NCBI RefSeq assembly: GCF_005885605.1
Contig: NZ_SZVP01000015.1
Coordinates: 1 to 64,000 of the forward strand
DNA from: Colwellia ponticola
Lineage (GTDB): Bacteria; Pseudomonadota; Gammaproteobacteria; Enterobacterales; Alteromonadaceae
Reading direction: 5' to 3'
DNA length: 64,000 bases
The notes under the pieces are model-generated. The model was not told where the DNA came from, ran no database searches, and saw nothing but the letters and a program-made list of their open reading frames with translations. Positions 18,021-27,591 of the stretch are shown in pieces (position 1 is the first letter of the stretch; each line of letters begins with the position of its first letter). The translations under genes and the position numbers were made by a program.

Positions 18021-18038
18021 AAGGCATGAAATATGCAT
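18021..18038 (+). promoter_or_regulatory. sigma-54-like promoter of flgT
   Basis: AAGGCATGAAATATGCAT has GG-N10-GC spacing and close matches to both boxes. It lies about 55 nt upstream of the flgT ATG. Together with the flgP site it forms a divergent sigma-54 promoter pair within about 65 bp. Confidence 0.65.
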
Positions 18039-18092
18039 AATTCATGCTTAAGTTATACTTTAGCTCTAGACTAACCAGGAATATGAAGGACT

Positions 18093-19268
18093 ATGCACAA
18101 TTTTATCAAACAATTATTACTCTTCAGCTTATTATGTAGCTTTTCAGTCAGTAGCCAATGGTACGAAACAACTGGCCATGCCCAAACCAGTAACACCAGT
18201 GTTGAACTTGCACGCACTCAAGCAATAGAAAATGCTCTTAAAAAGGCATTACTTGTCTCAGGCGCTAGTGTGTCGAGTGTTCAGCAAGTGGTGAATGGTT
18301 TATTGACACAAGATCAAATAAGCATCAGAGCAAGTGGTAGCGTAAACTCTATAGAGTTAGTCGATGAAGTGCACACTAACAATCTTATTACTGTCACGAT
18401 TCGTGCAGATATACTGCCACAAGATAAAAAGTGCTTTGCCGTAAACTTTAAAAAATCATTGTTAATTACCCGTAGCCATTTATTACAAAGAGAACAGGCT
18501 AATTTAGGTGGTATTTATCTCATTGAGAAAGCCGTTGTAGCTAAACTAGCTAAACGACTGAATCAACAAAGTACTTTTACTAAAACTACGACTATTCTCA
18601 ACAATAAAACTGATTTTTCTCGCCTAAATAATAGTTTAGCAAGTGACGAGATTACTCAGCTAACCCAGTCGTTAAGTGACAGTACCGACAGCCAATACAT
18701 CATGTTTAGCGAAATAACTAATCTATCGTTTAATGAGCAAGCAACTAATAGCTGGTTGTTTTGGCAACAAGGGGTTTACCCTAGAAACTTTGCCATTAAC
18801 TTTTATTTATATAATGGTTTAAACGGTGAATTAGTCTGGCAAAAGAGCTATCAAAACACCGCTCCGTGGACTTTTACTAAGCGTATTAAGGTAGATGTTT
18901 ATGCTAATCCATTTTGGCAAAGTGAATATGGCGTCATGATTGGTAACATTATCGAGTCTGTCGTTAAAGATATTGATGAAAACATTATGTGTGAGCCAAG
19001 TTCAGGTAAAATCATTCAGGTGAAGGGTAATCAAGTAATGATTAATTTAGGTAGAGATCATGGGTTGAAAATCGGTGATGAATTTAGTCTATTACACTTA
19101 ACTAACTTTACTAACAGTGTAGGAAAATCTTACGCTGGCTTTAATGTTAGCCCTTATAAAGTAAAAGTAACTAAACTCACGAGACAAACCGCTACTGCAA
19201 CTACTGCTGATGGGCGTTTATTTGGTAATATTCAAATAGATGACTTAGCGGTACGCTATGAAAATTAA
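18093..19268 (+). CDS. flgT: flagellar H-ring protein FlgT
   Basis: Periplasmic protein needed for the H ring around the L/P rings of Vibrio-type polar motors. The 391-residue protein has a Sec signal (MHNFIKQLLLFSLLCSFSVS, then SQWYETTGHAQ), an N-terminal domain with ARTQAIENALKKALLVSGAS, a middle TolB-N-like part (about 125-300) and a C-terminal SH3-like domain with VMINLGRDHGLKIGDEFSLL. Length agrees with Vibrio FlgT. A sigma-54 site precedes it. Confidence 0.93.
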   Translation: MHNFIKQLLLFSLLCSFSVSSQWYETTGHAQTSNTSVELARTQAIENALKKALLVSGASVSSVQQVVNGLLTQDQISIRASGSVNSIELVDEVHTNNLITVTIRADILPQDKKCFAVNFKKSLLITRSHLLQREQANLGGIYLIEKAVVAKLAKRLNQQSTFTKTTTILNNKTDFSRLNNSLASDEITQLTQSLSDSTDSQYIMFSEITNLSFNEQATNSWLFWQQGVYPRNFAINFYLYNGLNGELVWQKSYQNTAPWTFTKRIKVDVYANPFWQSEYGVMIGNIIESVVKDIDENIMCEPSSGKIIQVKGNQVMINLGRDHGLKIGDEFSLLHLTNFTNSVGKSYAGFNVSPYKVKVTKLTRQTATATTADGRLFGNIQIDDLAVRYEN

Positions 19269-19414
19269 TAGCACAGCAATATAACTACTCTTAATAGTTG
19301 CTGTGCTAGAGGTTGTTCTTGACAGTAAAAGTCATCTAAAGATTATACTTACAGTCACCTTATGGCATGTAGCGTCTTAGGAGTAAATTGCTGCCGTTAC
19401 CGCGTAATGGTAGA

Positions 19415-20329
19415 TTACTGCTCAATAATAAAAGTGATAGCAGCAGTAATCGCCGCCACCTGTGCTTTAATACAATTTTCATCATTAACAAGCGGGCTAT
19501 CAGGGTAAACCTCCGTAGTCGTCACATACGGCGCTTGGGTTAACCCCATACATAACCCTAACTCTTTTGCCGCATAATTGATCACGCCAAACTGCTCAAT
19601 ATCAACTCCTATTAACCTGTTGTTATTGTCTGCTGGCGCAATATGGGTCACCTTTGCTACAGCTTGATTAATAGCTTGATGAAAATCGGCTGCAGGCTTA
19701 CTTGAGTCTCCCACTAAATAAAAACCATCAGGAATATTCCACGTTTTTTGCTCTATAGCATCTCGAGCAGCAAGCGCTGGTCTAAACTCGCTATTATCGG
19801 TATCCGTGGTTTCATGTAAATCAATATGCATAGTAATATCGACATCAAGCTCATCAATAAAGGTCATGAGTGCTGCCGACTCTTGCGCGGGACTATCATG
19901 ATAAAATGAACGGTTAGGATCAATAGCCTCGTTATTCCAACGATTGATTGTTTCATACCCCCACGGACTAACACAAGGCGCAACAATAATATTAAACTGC
20001 TCGCTAAACCCTAATGCCTTTGTTTCTAAAAAGCTAATAGCACCTTGCACGCCACTGGTTTCATAGCCATGGACACCGCCAGTAATTAACAGTGTTTTCT
20101 TATCGGTTTGCCACGACTTACTTTGCATAATATATAAAGGGTAGCGACGAGCATCAATCGATAAACTACCGTATTGAATCATATCGAATGACGCCGTTAA
20201 TAAAACAAGTTTTGCCACTACTTCGTCTTGATAAGAGCGTTTAATAGTTTGCTGTGAAGACCACAATATTTTTTCTTTCTCTGCCCACGGCTGGCCTTGT
20301 ATACCGATAGAATGCACTGAACTACTCAT
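19415..20329 (-). CDS. M14-like zinc carboxypeptidase / succinylglutamate-desuccinylase-type hydrolase
   Basis: Predicted cytoplasmic zinc amidohydrolase of 304 residues. The zinc motif HxxE is seen in ITGGVHGYETSGVQGAI (about residue 85), followed by DPNRSF (substrate Arg) and the third ligand His in DITMHIDLHETTD. These are M14/AstE-family hallmarks. No signal peptide is seen. The substrate cannot be told from sequence. It is monocistronic, on the opposite strand to flgT, with 145 nt between the convergent stops and no obvious strong terminator. Confidence 0.75.
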   Translation of the reverse strand: MSSSVHSIGIQGQPWAEKEKILWSSQQTIKRSYQDEVVAKLVLLTASFDMIQYGSLSIDARRYPLYIMQSKSWQTDKKTLLITGGVHGYETSGVQGAISFLETKALGFSEQFNIIVAPCVSPWGYETINRWNNEAIDPNRSFYHDSPAQESAALMTFIDELDVDITMHIDLHETTDTDNSEFRPALAARDAIEQKTWNIPDGFYLVGDSSKPAADFHQAINQAVAKVTHIAPADNNNRLIGVDIEQFGVINYAAKELGLCMGLTQAPYVTTTEVYPDSPLVNDENCIKAQVAAITAAITFIIEQ

Positions 20330-20486
20330 GATTTAACCTTTTAGTAAAATAGCTAATAGTTAGATTGGTTATTAATTGCACTGATAATTATTGTTTACTA
20401 TGACGCTTAAATTAAGGTGTAGGCTAAAGTGAACATACCCCAAGTATAAGCTTATGTTGTAAAACGTTAGGTCTTATTTTGGACAT

Positions 20487-20516
20487 AAAAATGCCCGAAA
20501 TAAGTCGGGCATTTTA
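20487..20516 (-). terminator. intrinsic terminator of the efpL/yeiP gene
   Basis: Arms AAAATGCCCGA (20488-20498) and TCGGGCATTTT (20505-20515) with a 6-nt loop; T-run on the minus strand after the stem. It lies about 50 nt past the stop codon at 20564. Confidence 0.9.
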
Positions 20517-20563
20517 TTTAAAAGACGAATTGAATTAAACAAACTTAGCTAAGTAAATAATTA

Positions 20564-21139
20564 TTACTTAGAATCAGCTCGTCCCATAAACTTACGTTCT
20601 TCGGTATTTACTTTAACTTTGTCACCCGTAGAAATATGTTCAGGTACTTGAATAGTTAAGCCTGTAGAAAGAAGCGCTGGCTTAGTTCTAGCACTCGCTG
20701 AAGCGCCTTTGATTGAAGGGTCAGTTTCTGTAATGGTTAATTCAACACTCGGTGGTAGCGTTATACCTACAGGCGCATCACCAACAATAATAACAGAGAT
20801 ACCTTGGGTATCTTCGTCAATAAAAAGCACTTCATCGGCGATTGCTTCTTTGTTTAAGTTATACGGGGTGTAATCTTCATTATCCATAAAAACATACTGA
20901 TCACCATCAATGTAGGAGAACATCGATGGACGACGGCTCAAGTCAGCAAAATTTAGCATGTCTTCCGCTTTAAATGTTTCATCCACTTTACCACCAGTGA
21001 CCACATCGTATAAACGCATTCTATATAAGCTTCCGCCTGCTCTACCTTGTGGTACTGAGCGAGTAATGTCTCTTACAATTAACACCTTACCATTGTGCTC
21101 TATCGCAGCATTTTTCTTTATCTCACTTGCCTTTGGCAT
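20564..21139 (-). CDS. yeiP: elongation factor P-like protein EfpL (YeiP)
   Basis: Ribosome-binding EF-P paralogue that helps translate proline-rich stretches. The 191-residue protein has the three-domain EF-P layout: KOW-like N-terminal domain ([16 protein letters not shown], tip loop [13 protein letters not shown] with Arg instead of Lys), an OB domain (about 65-130, [20 protein letters not shown]) and a C-terminal domain ([40 protein letters not shown]). The Arg at the tip and the SARTKPA segment distinguish it from true EF-P. SD is present upstream, and a strong terminator follows. Confidence 0.95.
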   Translation of the reverse strand: MPKASEIKKNAAIEHNGKVLIVRDITRSVPQGRAGGSLYRMRLYDVVTGGKVDETFKAEDMLNFADLSRRPSMFSYIDGDQYVFMDNEDYTPYNLNKEAIADEVLFIDEDTQGISVIIVGDAPVGITLPPSVELTITETDPSIKGASASARTKPALLSTGLTIQVPEHISTGDKVKVNTEERKFMGRADSK

Positions 21140-21322
21140 AAAATAACATCCTCTGAATTTATTATATAAAATTGTTGCCTAATACACAGTGCACGCAAAA
21201 TAGCATGCCCCCAAATATATGCAAATAATTTAGCGATTAAACGCTACTTTTTCATTAAAACTTTACAGCGATTAGCTTTTATGATGAAATTTTATTCTAC
21301 TTTAATGCTGACGATAGCCCAC

Positions 21323-21646
21323 TCAAGCAGACATACCTGATAAGACATAACTGATAAAAGCAACCCAACTAAGTACTAGTAATAACCAAGGTAATTTAGC
21401 ACTTTCTTTAGTGCTACTTCCTTCGATGCATACTTCAGTTGTTTTTTGTTTTTGCTTTAGCTCTTGCTTACGCTCTTTATCACGTGCGCGTGACTTTATA
21501 CTTTGTTGTTTTTTGTATTGCGCAATGCCTTTTTCTATCCCCTGAGCGATAAGCTTAGTTTGTTCTTTAGTTTGACCTTTTTTCTGTGTCGCTTTAGCCA
21601 CCTTTATCGCTTGCGCTTGCACTTCTTTTGATACGTTGCTATTCAT
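21323..21646 (-). CDS. DUF2956 family protein
   Basis: A small basic protein of 107 residues. Residues 1-75 are highly charged and helical (AQAIKVAKATQKKGQTKEQT, then KLIAQGIEKGIAQYKKQQSI), and the C-terminus has one membrane helix (LPWLLLVLSWVAFISYVLSG). This matches the DUF2956 family of gammaproteobacteria; function is unknown. It follows the PAP2 gene by only 17 nt on the same strand, so it is probably cotranscribed with it. Confidence 0.8.
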   Translation of the reverse strand: MNSNVSKEVQAQAIKVAKATQKKGQTKEQTKLIAQGIEKGIAQYKKQQSIKSRARDKERKQELKQKQKTTEVCIEGSSTKESAKLPWLLLVLSWVAFISYVLSGMSA

Positions 21647-21663
21647 AAAGCCCCAATTAAATT

Positions 21664-22212
21664 TTAAAATGTGCCGCTGACACTAATACCGTAATGCCCA
21701 GTATTAGCCGTAGGGGAAATAGTGATACCAGAATAAGGCTCTGTAAAGTACAGTCCTGACAGAATCCCAATGACAGCGCCCGCTAAAACATCTTCTACAT
21801 AATGTTTATCACTGTTAACTCGACTATAACCCACAAAAGTAGCACCAATAAACGCTGGAACTCCCCAGTGCCAACCATAGCGTTGTTGAATAAAAGTAGC
21901 AGAGGCAAAACTGTCGGCTGTATGCCCTGAAGGAAAGGAATCATCTGCTGATCCGTCTGGTCTGTCTTTATCTACCGAAAACTTTAAACCTTCAACGGCA
22001 ATACGTGATACGACTCCAGATTGGATAAGTTGCCAGCTCCCTTGATAATCATCTTCTACCATTAAGCTTGCACCAAGTGCGCTAGCAGGCAGTAATAAGT
22101 GCATAATATCCCCTGACTTTTCTAAGCTAGACTTAGCGTATGTAGTATTGATGTTCATTAGTAAAAGTACCAATGATAAAAGTGAGTAACAGCTAAAAGA
22201 AAACGTCTTCAC
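21664..22212 (-). CDS. PAP2-family membrane-associated phosphatase
   Basis: Predicted lipid phosphatase (phosphatidate, undecaprenyl-PP or LPS phosphate). The 182-residue protein begins with a signal peptide (MKTFSFSCYSLLSLVLLLMN, then INTTYAKS) and shows the three acid-phosphatase motifs: KFSVDKDRPDG, the PSGH motif in DDSFPSGHTADSFAS, and SRVNSDKHYVEDV with the catalytic His. It is shorter than integral-membrane PAP2 proteins and probably periplasmic. Substrate not determinable from sequence. Confidence 0.85.
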   Translation of the reverse strand: MKTFSFSCYSLLSLVLLLMNINTTYAKSSLEKSGDIMHLLLPASALGASLMVEDDYQGSWQLIQSGVVSRIAVEGLKFSVDKDRPDGSADDSFPSGHTADSFASATFIQQRYGWHWGVPAFIGATFVGYSRVNSDKHYVEDVLAGAVIGILSGLYFTEPYSGITISPTANTGHYGISVSGTF

Positions 22213-22585
22213 TAGACTTCTCGTTAAATAAAAATAAGTGAGTCTTTATACCTAGCAAAACCAATAATTGCAAAGTTGTTTTATAACCGAGGCCTAAACT
22301 AAAAAGAGTCTATTAGACTTCGTTGCTTAGTGGTGTATTTGCATGTTTTAAGCAGAAAACATAACCACCTAAATTTAACACCTTGGCAACATTATCAAGG
22401 TGAAAACTTAGCTTTAATAGGCTCATCGAGTGTAGCATGCCGTTAAACGTATTCTGGTTGACATTCTGTTAACATAAGAGAGAATAATGCTATTAATATA
22501 TTAACAATAAAATGACTAACGTTAATGGCATTGTTTAGAAATATTATTCACCCATTTAAGTCAATTTTATAAAGAGACCTATTTC
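22213..22585. other. 373-bp intergenic region between divergent PAP2 and M13 genes
   Basis: Divergent promoter region. I see AT-rich sequence, no convincing repeat, RNA or ORF. The M13 start is preceded by AAAGAGA about 9 nt upstream. Confidence 0.4.
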
Positions 22586-24673
22586 ATGAGAAAATCTTTG
22601 ATAACCATCGCCTTAGCCGCAACTCTTATTAGTGGCTGTGGTATTTTTGAAGCGAGTAATGACAGTAATAATAGCAGTGCTAGTAAAAGTATTACGGGTA
22701 ACAAAGCAGAGTTAGGCAGCTTTGGCGTCGATTTAAGTGCTCGCAATGAAGCTATTAAGCCAGGCGATGACTTTTTTATGTACGCTAGCGGAACTTGGTA
22801 TGATAGTTATGTTATGCCTGCTGATAAAACTCGTTTTGGTGCTTTTACCGCTTTAGCAGAGCGCAGTGAAACACAAGTAAAAGATATTATTGATGGCATC
22901 ATGAATAAAAAATCCATGCACATTGACTTAACTGCGGATGAGCAATTAATTGCCGATTTTTATCAGGCTTATATGGATACAGCTACCATCAACAAATTAG
23001 GCATAAGCCCAATTCAGCCAACATTAGATAAAATTAGTGCTGCACAAACAACACAAGATTTAACGGAAATATTTGGTAAGGCGTGGTTAACAGGTACTAA
23101 ATCGCCTATTGGTGGTTATATGTGGTTTAACCGCCTAAACCCTAACCAATATGAAATGTCGGTTGGTGCTGGTGGCTTAGGACTGCCTGATCGCTCTTAT
23201 TATTTAGAAGAAAGTGAGCGCTTTGAGAAAACACGTAATGCCTATCTCGCTCACATCACTAAAATGTTAACGTTTGCGGGTATTGAGAACGGTGAAGCTA
23301 GAGCTAATAAAATTTTAGCGTTAGAAACAAAAATAGCACAAGGGCACTGGCCACGAGAGCAACGTCGTAATCGTGACTTAACGTTAAACCAAGTAGAACG
23401 TAAAGACTTAGCCAAACAATATCCTCATTTTGACTGGGATACTTATTTCGCTCAATCAGGCTATCAAGTACCACAACTTAATATTTCACAACCTGAACCA
23501 GTAAAGGCAATGATCGCGTTGATTAATGCTGAGCCATTAACTGTTTGGCAAGATTACTTAATTTTTCATACCCTGAGTGGTAATGCTGATTTACTGTCTG
23601 AAGATGTTTATAAGGCTAACTTTGCTTTTTATGGCAAAGAATTAAACGGTCAACAACAACCTCGTCCTCGTTGGAAGCGTGCTATTAGCGAAATGTCTGA
23701 TACTGAATCATTAGGCTTTGCTCTTGGTAAAGTGTATGTGCAGCGCTACTTTCCTGAAAGTTCAAAATTACAAATGGCGCAACTGGTTGAAAACTTACGT
23801 ACGGCACTTGGCCAACGCATTGATGGGCTTGAGTGGATGGGTGAAGCAACTAAAGTAAACGCACACGCTAAGCTTGCCGCGTTTACGCCTAAAATAGGCT
23901 ACCCTGATGTATGGCAAAAATTTGACGGTATAACGATTACTGACAATGATTTAGTCGCTAACATTCACCAGCTTCGTCAATTTTTCAAAGCAGATAGCGT
24001 GGCTAAAGAGTTACAAAAAACCGACCGTAATCGCTGGGGCATGACGCCACAACGCGTGAATGCTTATTACAATAGTTCATTTAATGAAATTGTTTTTCCT
24101 GCTGCGATTTTACAACCGCCCTTTTTCGATCCCAATGCTGATGCTGCAGTAAACTACGGCGCTATTGGCGCGGTTATTGGTCATGAAATGGGCCATGGTT
24201 TTGATGATCAGGGTTCAAAATCAGATGCTGAGGGTATTCAACGTAATTGGTGGACTGATGAAGATAGAGATGCCTTTGACGCCAAAGCAGACCAATTAGT
24301 TGCTCAGTACAATCAATATGAGCCAATTGCAGATAACTTCGTCAATGGTAGAAATAGCTTAGGTGAAAACATTGGTGATGTTGGCGGTTTAGCTATGGCG
24401 TATCATGCTTATCAACTCAGCTTAAATGGCAAAGAAGCACCAGTTATTGATGGTGTTACTGGTGATCAACGTTTCTTCTTAGCTTGGGCTCAAGTATGGA
24501 AAGAGAAACGTACGGAAAAGAGTATGCTAAACCAACTACGTGGCGGTACGCATGCCCCGGGACGTTTTCGCGCGCAAGCTCCACGTAACCACGATGCCTG
24601 GTATAAAGCTTTTGACGTGAAACCTGGTGATGCACTTTATTTATCCGAAGATGAACGCGTACGTATTTGGTAG
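22586..24673 (+). CDS. M13 family zinc metallopeptidase (PepO/neprilysin-like), lipoprotein
   Basis: Exported endopeptidase that cleaves short peptides. The 695-residue protein has a lipoprotein signal (MRKSLITIALAATLISGC). The N-terminal M13 domain spans about 55-430 (FFMYASGTWYDSYVMPADKT). The catalytic domain has NAYYNSSFNEIVFPAAILQP, the zinc motif HEMGH in GAVIGHEMGHGFDDQGS and the third ligand in NIGDVGGLAMAYHAY. C-terminus RVRIW is typical of the family (usually ends in W). Bidirectional terminator after the stop. Confidence 0.95.
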   Translation: MRKSLITIALAATLISGCGIFEASNDSNNSSASKSITGNKAELGSFGVDLSARNEAIKPGDDFFMYASGTWYDSYVMPADKTRFGAFTALAERSETQVKDIIDGIMNKKSMHIDLTADEQLIADFYQAYMDTATINKLGISPIQPTLDKISAAQTTQDLTEIFGKAWLTGTKSPIGGYMWFNRLNPNQYEMSVGAGGLGLPDRSYYLEESERFEKTRNAYLAHITKMLTFAGIENGEARANKILALETKIAQGHWPREQRRNRDLTLNQVERKDLAKQYPHFDWDTYFAQSGYQVPQLNISQPEPVKAMIALINAEPLTVWQDYLIFHTLSGNADLLSEDVYKANFAFYGKELNGQQQPRPRWKRAISEMSDTESLGFALGKVYVQRYFPESSKLQMAQLVENLRTALGQRIDGLEWMGEATKVNAHAKLAAFTPKIGYPDVWQKFDGITITDNDLVANIHQLRQFFKADSVAKELQKTDRNRWGMTPQRVNAYYNSSFNEIVFPAAILQPPFFDPNADAAVNYGAIGAVIGHEMGHGFDDQGSKSDAEGIQRNWWTDEDRDAFDAKADQLVAQYNQYEPIADNFVNGRNSLGENIGDVGGLAMAYHAYQLSLNGKEAPVIDGVTGDQRFFLAWAQVWKEKRTEKSMLNQLRGGTHAPGRFRAQAPRNHDAWYKAFDVKPGDALYLSEDERVRIW

Positions 24674-24738
24674 TCGTATAGGTAATAATATTAAATAGTA
24701 AGTAACTTTATTATTTAACGGATAAATAGTTCAGTCAA

Positions 24739-24778
24739 AAAAATGCCAGTCAGATTATCTACCTGGCATTTTTATTAT
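24739..24778. terminator. bidirectional terminator between the convergent M13 and S9 peptidase genes
   Basis: Stem AAAAATGCCAG / CTGGCATTTTT (arms 24739-24749 and 24763-24773), loop 13 nt, with A-run before and T-run after, so it can act on both strands. It lies 66 nt after the M13 stop and 19 nt before the S9 stop. Confidence 0.88.
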
Positions 24779-24796
24779 GTTAACTTACACTATTGT

Positions 24797-26878
24797 TTAA
24801 TCTTCTATCTTAGTTTTATATTTTTCAAACCAGGCCAAAGTATGTTCCACTTTAGTGATCATTCGTGAAGGCTTCCCGGCAATACCATGGGGCGCACCAG
24901 GCACTTTAATCAAAACAGTATCTATTCTTCTTAACTTAAGTGCTTGATAAAATTGCTCTGTTTGCGCCATAGGTGTACGTAAGTCTTCTTCACCCGTTAT
25001 TAACATCGTCGGTGTAGTGACATTACCGACTAACGACATAGGTGAGCGCTGCCAATAATGCTCAACATGCTCCCACGGCATACCAGGAAACTGCGTCGGT
25101 ATTTGCCCTAAACCACTATCAGCAGTTAACACCTTACTTAACCAGTTAATAACAGGCTTAACAACCACAGCCGCAGAAAAACGCTCAGTTAAACCAATCG
25201 CATAAGCAGTAGCAATCCCCCCTGCTGAGCCGCCAGCAATAAATAAGTTTTTCTCATCAATAAAGCCTAAATCTACCATGGCATCAACGCCTGAGTTATG
25301 ATCGGCAAAGTCTTCTTTAGAGCTATATTTATATTTTAATAGCATAGCGAAACGTTCGCCGTAAGAGCTACTACCACGATGATTATCATAAAAAACCACA
25401 TAACCTTGTGCCGCAAAACGCTGTAATTCAGCAGAAAAGTGTGGACCATAAGCTAAATGTGGACCACCATGTATCTCTAAAATTAGTGGGTATTTTTTTG
25501 TTGGGTCAAAATTTGGTGGCGTAATATACCAACCTTGAATAGATTCACCATCAAACGATGATTTATAATTAATCTCTTCTACTTTACCTAGTGTTTTATA
25601 GGCCAATAAATCCTCATTTAATTGGGTTAACGTCGATACTTTTTTACCGGTGTTAATAACCGCAACATCCGCAGGGCGTAAAGCACTGCCTTGGGTAAAG
25701 GCCATATAACCTTCATCTGACGCAGTAAAGCTACCACTTATATAAGGTCTACCTAGGGTTGTGCCAGCAAGATTAGCTGTTAAATCAGTAATTTTACCTT
25801 TAGTGGTTATTGTCGCGAGTTTCCGCTTACCAAAATCATCATAACTTATAGCTAATAATGACTTGGATAGCCATTGTGGATCTTTTATTGAGCGATCAAA
25901 ACCTTCCGCAACCCTTGTCACTTCTTTAGTTTTCCAATCCATAATCGCTAATTTAGCATTACGATACGGATTTAAGGCATTCGACGTAGATAAAAAAGCC
26001 AGCTGCTTGCCATTTTTTGAAAAAACCGGATTAAACTCTTTACCCGGCGTAGAGGTTAATTGCTTAAGCTCTCCTCCTTTTAACATCACTTGATATAAGT
26101 CGCCTTCTAGTGATTGATATGCCCAGTCTTTACTACGGTTAGCTGAAAAAACAATAGCATCACTTTGTTTATTCCAACTAAGTTTACCGCGATGATGAAA
26201 GTCACCTTGCGTTAGTTGTCGTGGTGTACCGCCCTCACTGGGTAACACAAAAATATGCTTATAACCTGGCTTCACTAAACCACTGCCATCTCTTTGATAA
26301 TAGGCTTGATCAATAACCACTACCGGCTTTGACCATTTAGCCCCTTTCGGCTTTTCTGGCATTTTGGCTATCACTGTTCTTTTATCAGCAACCAATTGTG
26401 TAAACGCCAACCACTTACCATCGGGTGACCAGGTTAAACTGCCGACACTGCCTTGTACTTGGCTAATTAATGCTGTTCGATTTTGTTTAAGATAATGTAC
26501 ATGAATTTGATAGCTACCCGTTAGGTTACTAATAAAAGCGATTTTTTCGCCATTTGCAGACCAACGCGGTGAAGAATACTGTTTTTCATCAGAAAAAAAT
26601 GGTATTTGCTCTTTCGAGTCAACATCAAGTAGCCATAGGTTTTGATTTTTTCCATCGGTCATAATGTCGTTAGAGTTTCTGATATAGATAATTTTGTCAC
26701 CATCAGGAGAGATTTGTGGCTCACTAGCATATTCGAGTGAAAATATATCTTTCGCTGCAAAGAGACTCTTAGATGCCATATCATTAGCAACGGTGCTATT
26801 AGCGACGGTTATAAATGGGGTACTTAAAACACTAACAACTAACACTAGTCGACAAGAAAAGCGTGAAAAAAGGCGCAT
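24797..26878 (-). CDS. S9 family prolyl-oligopeptidase-type serine peptidase, exported
   Basis: Predicted periplasmic dipeptidyl/acylaminoacyl peptidase. The 693-residue protein has a signal peptide (about 1-26), an N-terminal WD40-like TolB propeller (about 50-400, blades such as SPDGDKIIYIRN and WSPDGKWLAFTQ) and a C-terminal alpha/beta-hydrolase (about 440-690). The triad is visible: Ser in AGGSAGGIATAYAIG, Asp in LITGEEDLRTPMAQT, His in VPGAPHGIAGKP. Convergent with the M13 peptidase; both would feed peptide use. Confidence 0.93.
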   Translation of the reverse strand: MRLFSRFSCRLVLVVSVLSTPFITVANSTVANDMASKSLFAAKDIFSLEYASEPQISPDGDKIIYIRNSNDIMTDGKNQNLWLLDVDSKEQIPFFSDEKQYSSPRWSANGEKIAFISNLTGSYQIHVHYLKQNRTALISQVQGSVGSLTWSPDGKWLAFTQLVADKRTVIAKMPEKPKGAKWSKPVVVIDQAYYQRDGSGLVKPGYKHIFVLPSEGGTPRQLTQGDFHHRGKLSWNKQSDAIVFSANRSKDWAYQSLEGDLYQVMLKGGELKQLTSTPGKEFNPVFSKNGKQLAFLSTSNALNPYRNAKLAIMDWKTKEVTRVAEGFDRSIKDPQWLSKSLLAISYDDFGKRKLATITTKGKITDLTANLAGTTLGRPYISGSFTASDEGYMAFTQGSALRPADVAVINTGKKVSTLTQLNEDLLAYKTLGKVEEINYKSSFDGESIQGWYITPPNFDPTKKYPLILEIHGGPHLAYGPHFSAELQRFAAQGYVVFYDNHRGSSSYGERFAMLLKYKYSSKEDFADHNSGVDAMVDLGFIDEKNLFIAGGSAGGIATAYAIGLTERFSAAVVVKPVINWLSKVLTADSGLGQIPTQFPGMPWEHVEHYWQRSPMSLVGNVTTPTMLITGEEDLRTPMAQTEQFYQALKLRRIDTVLIKVPGAPHGIAGKPSRMITKVEHTLAWFEKYKTKIED

Positions 26879-27108
26879 TGATTTACTCCAAGGTAAAATG
26901 AATTTTACTAAAAATGTTGATTTAGCTTTTATTTACGTGAGTACATTGTATACAAATTAAAAGTACTCGACATGCGTTATCGCCGAGCTCTACCTTGTAT
27001 CTGGGTGTATTAGTCGCATAACTTGCTTTTCCGGTAGTAAGTAATCGATTTAATAACAAAATTTCAATATGATAAACTAACAAAACTTGCTTATCTAAAG
27101 GAAAATTT

Positions 27109-27591
27109 ATGAAAAAATTTATTCTCGCTATGGGCTTTTCAGCCTTACTAATAGGCTGCTCTGACAATGAAGTGGGTGATGTTTCGTTAGGTATGTTCAC
27201 ATTGAAAGATATAAAACTCAATACCTTGGTTGACCCGATAGTGCCCGGCGTTACTTGTCATATTGCCAGTGTTGAAGCAAACTTAAGTTTATCTGACCCC
27301 AGTGATAGCTCAATAGCTTGTCGTCAAACAGGCGAAATTACCGCAGTGATGATTGCACAAATAGATAAAAGTAAATCCGGAGAGGTGGTATTTAAAAAGT
27401 CAAAAAGTATCTTTTTTAAAACCATGAAAGTCAGACGTATATTCGATGCGCAAAATCAAACATTAATGTACTTGTCTTATTCTACGAAGGAAACCTCGGG
27501 GAGTTTTAAACATAGCCTTTCAACGGTGCCTTTATGGGGAACAAAGGCTTATACTCCTTCAACCATTATGTTAAAAACTAACGACGAATAA
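27109..27591 (+). CDS. CreA-family periplasmic lipoprotein
   Basis: A 160-residue protein of the CreA family, of unknown function. It has a lipoprotein signal (MKKFILAMGFSALLIGC) and the CreA core (VGDVSLGMFTLKDIKLNTLV, then DPIVPGVTCHIASVE, SIACRQTG and SKSIFFKTMKVRRIFDAQNQ). Three Cys remain in the mature protein, in addition to the lipid-bearing one. SD AAAGGAAAA precedes the ATG. No creBCD genes are nearby. Confidence 0.85.
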   Translation: MKKFILAMGFSALLIGCSDNEVGDVSLGMFTLKDIKLNTLVDPIVPGVTCHIASVEANLSLSDPSDSSIACRQTGEITAVMIAQIDKSKSGEVVFKKSKSIFFKTMKVRRIFDAQNQTLMYLSYSTKETSGSFKHSLSTVPLWGTKAYTPSTIMLKTNDE

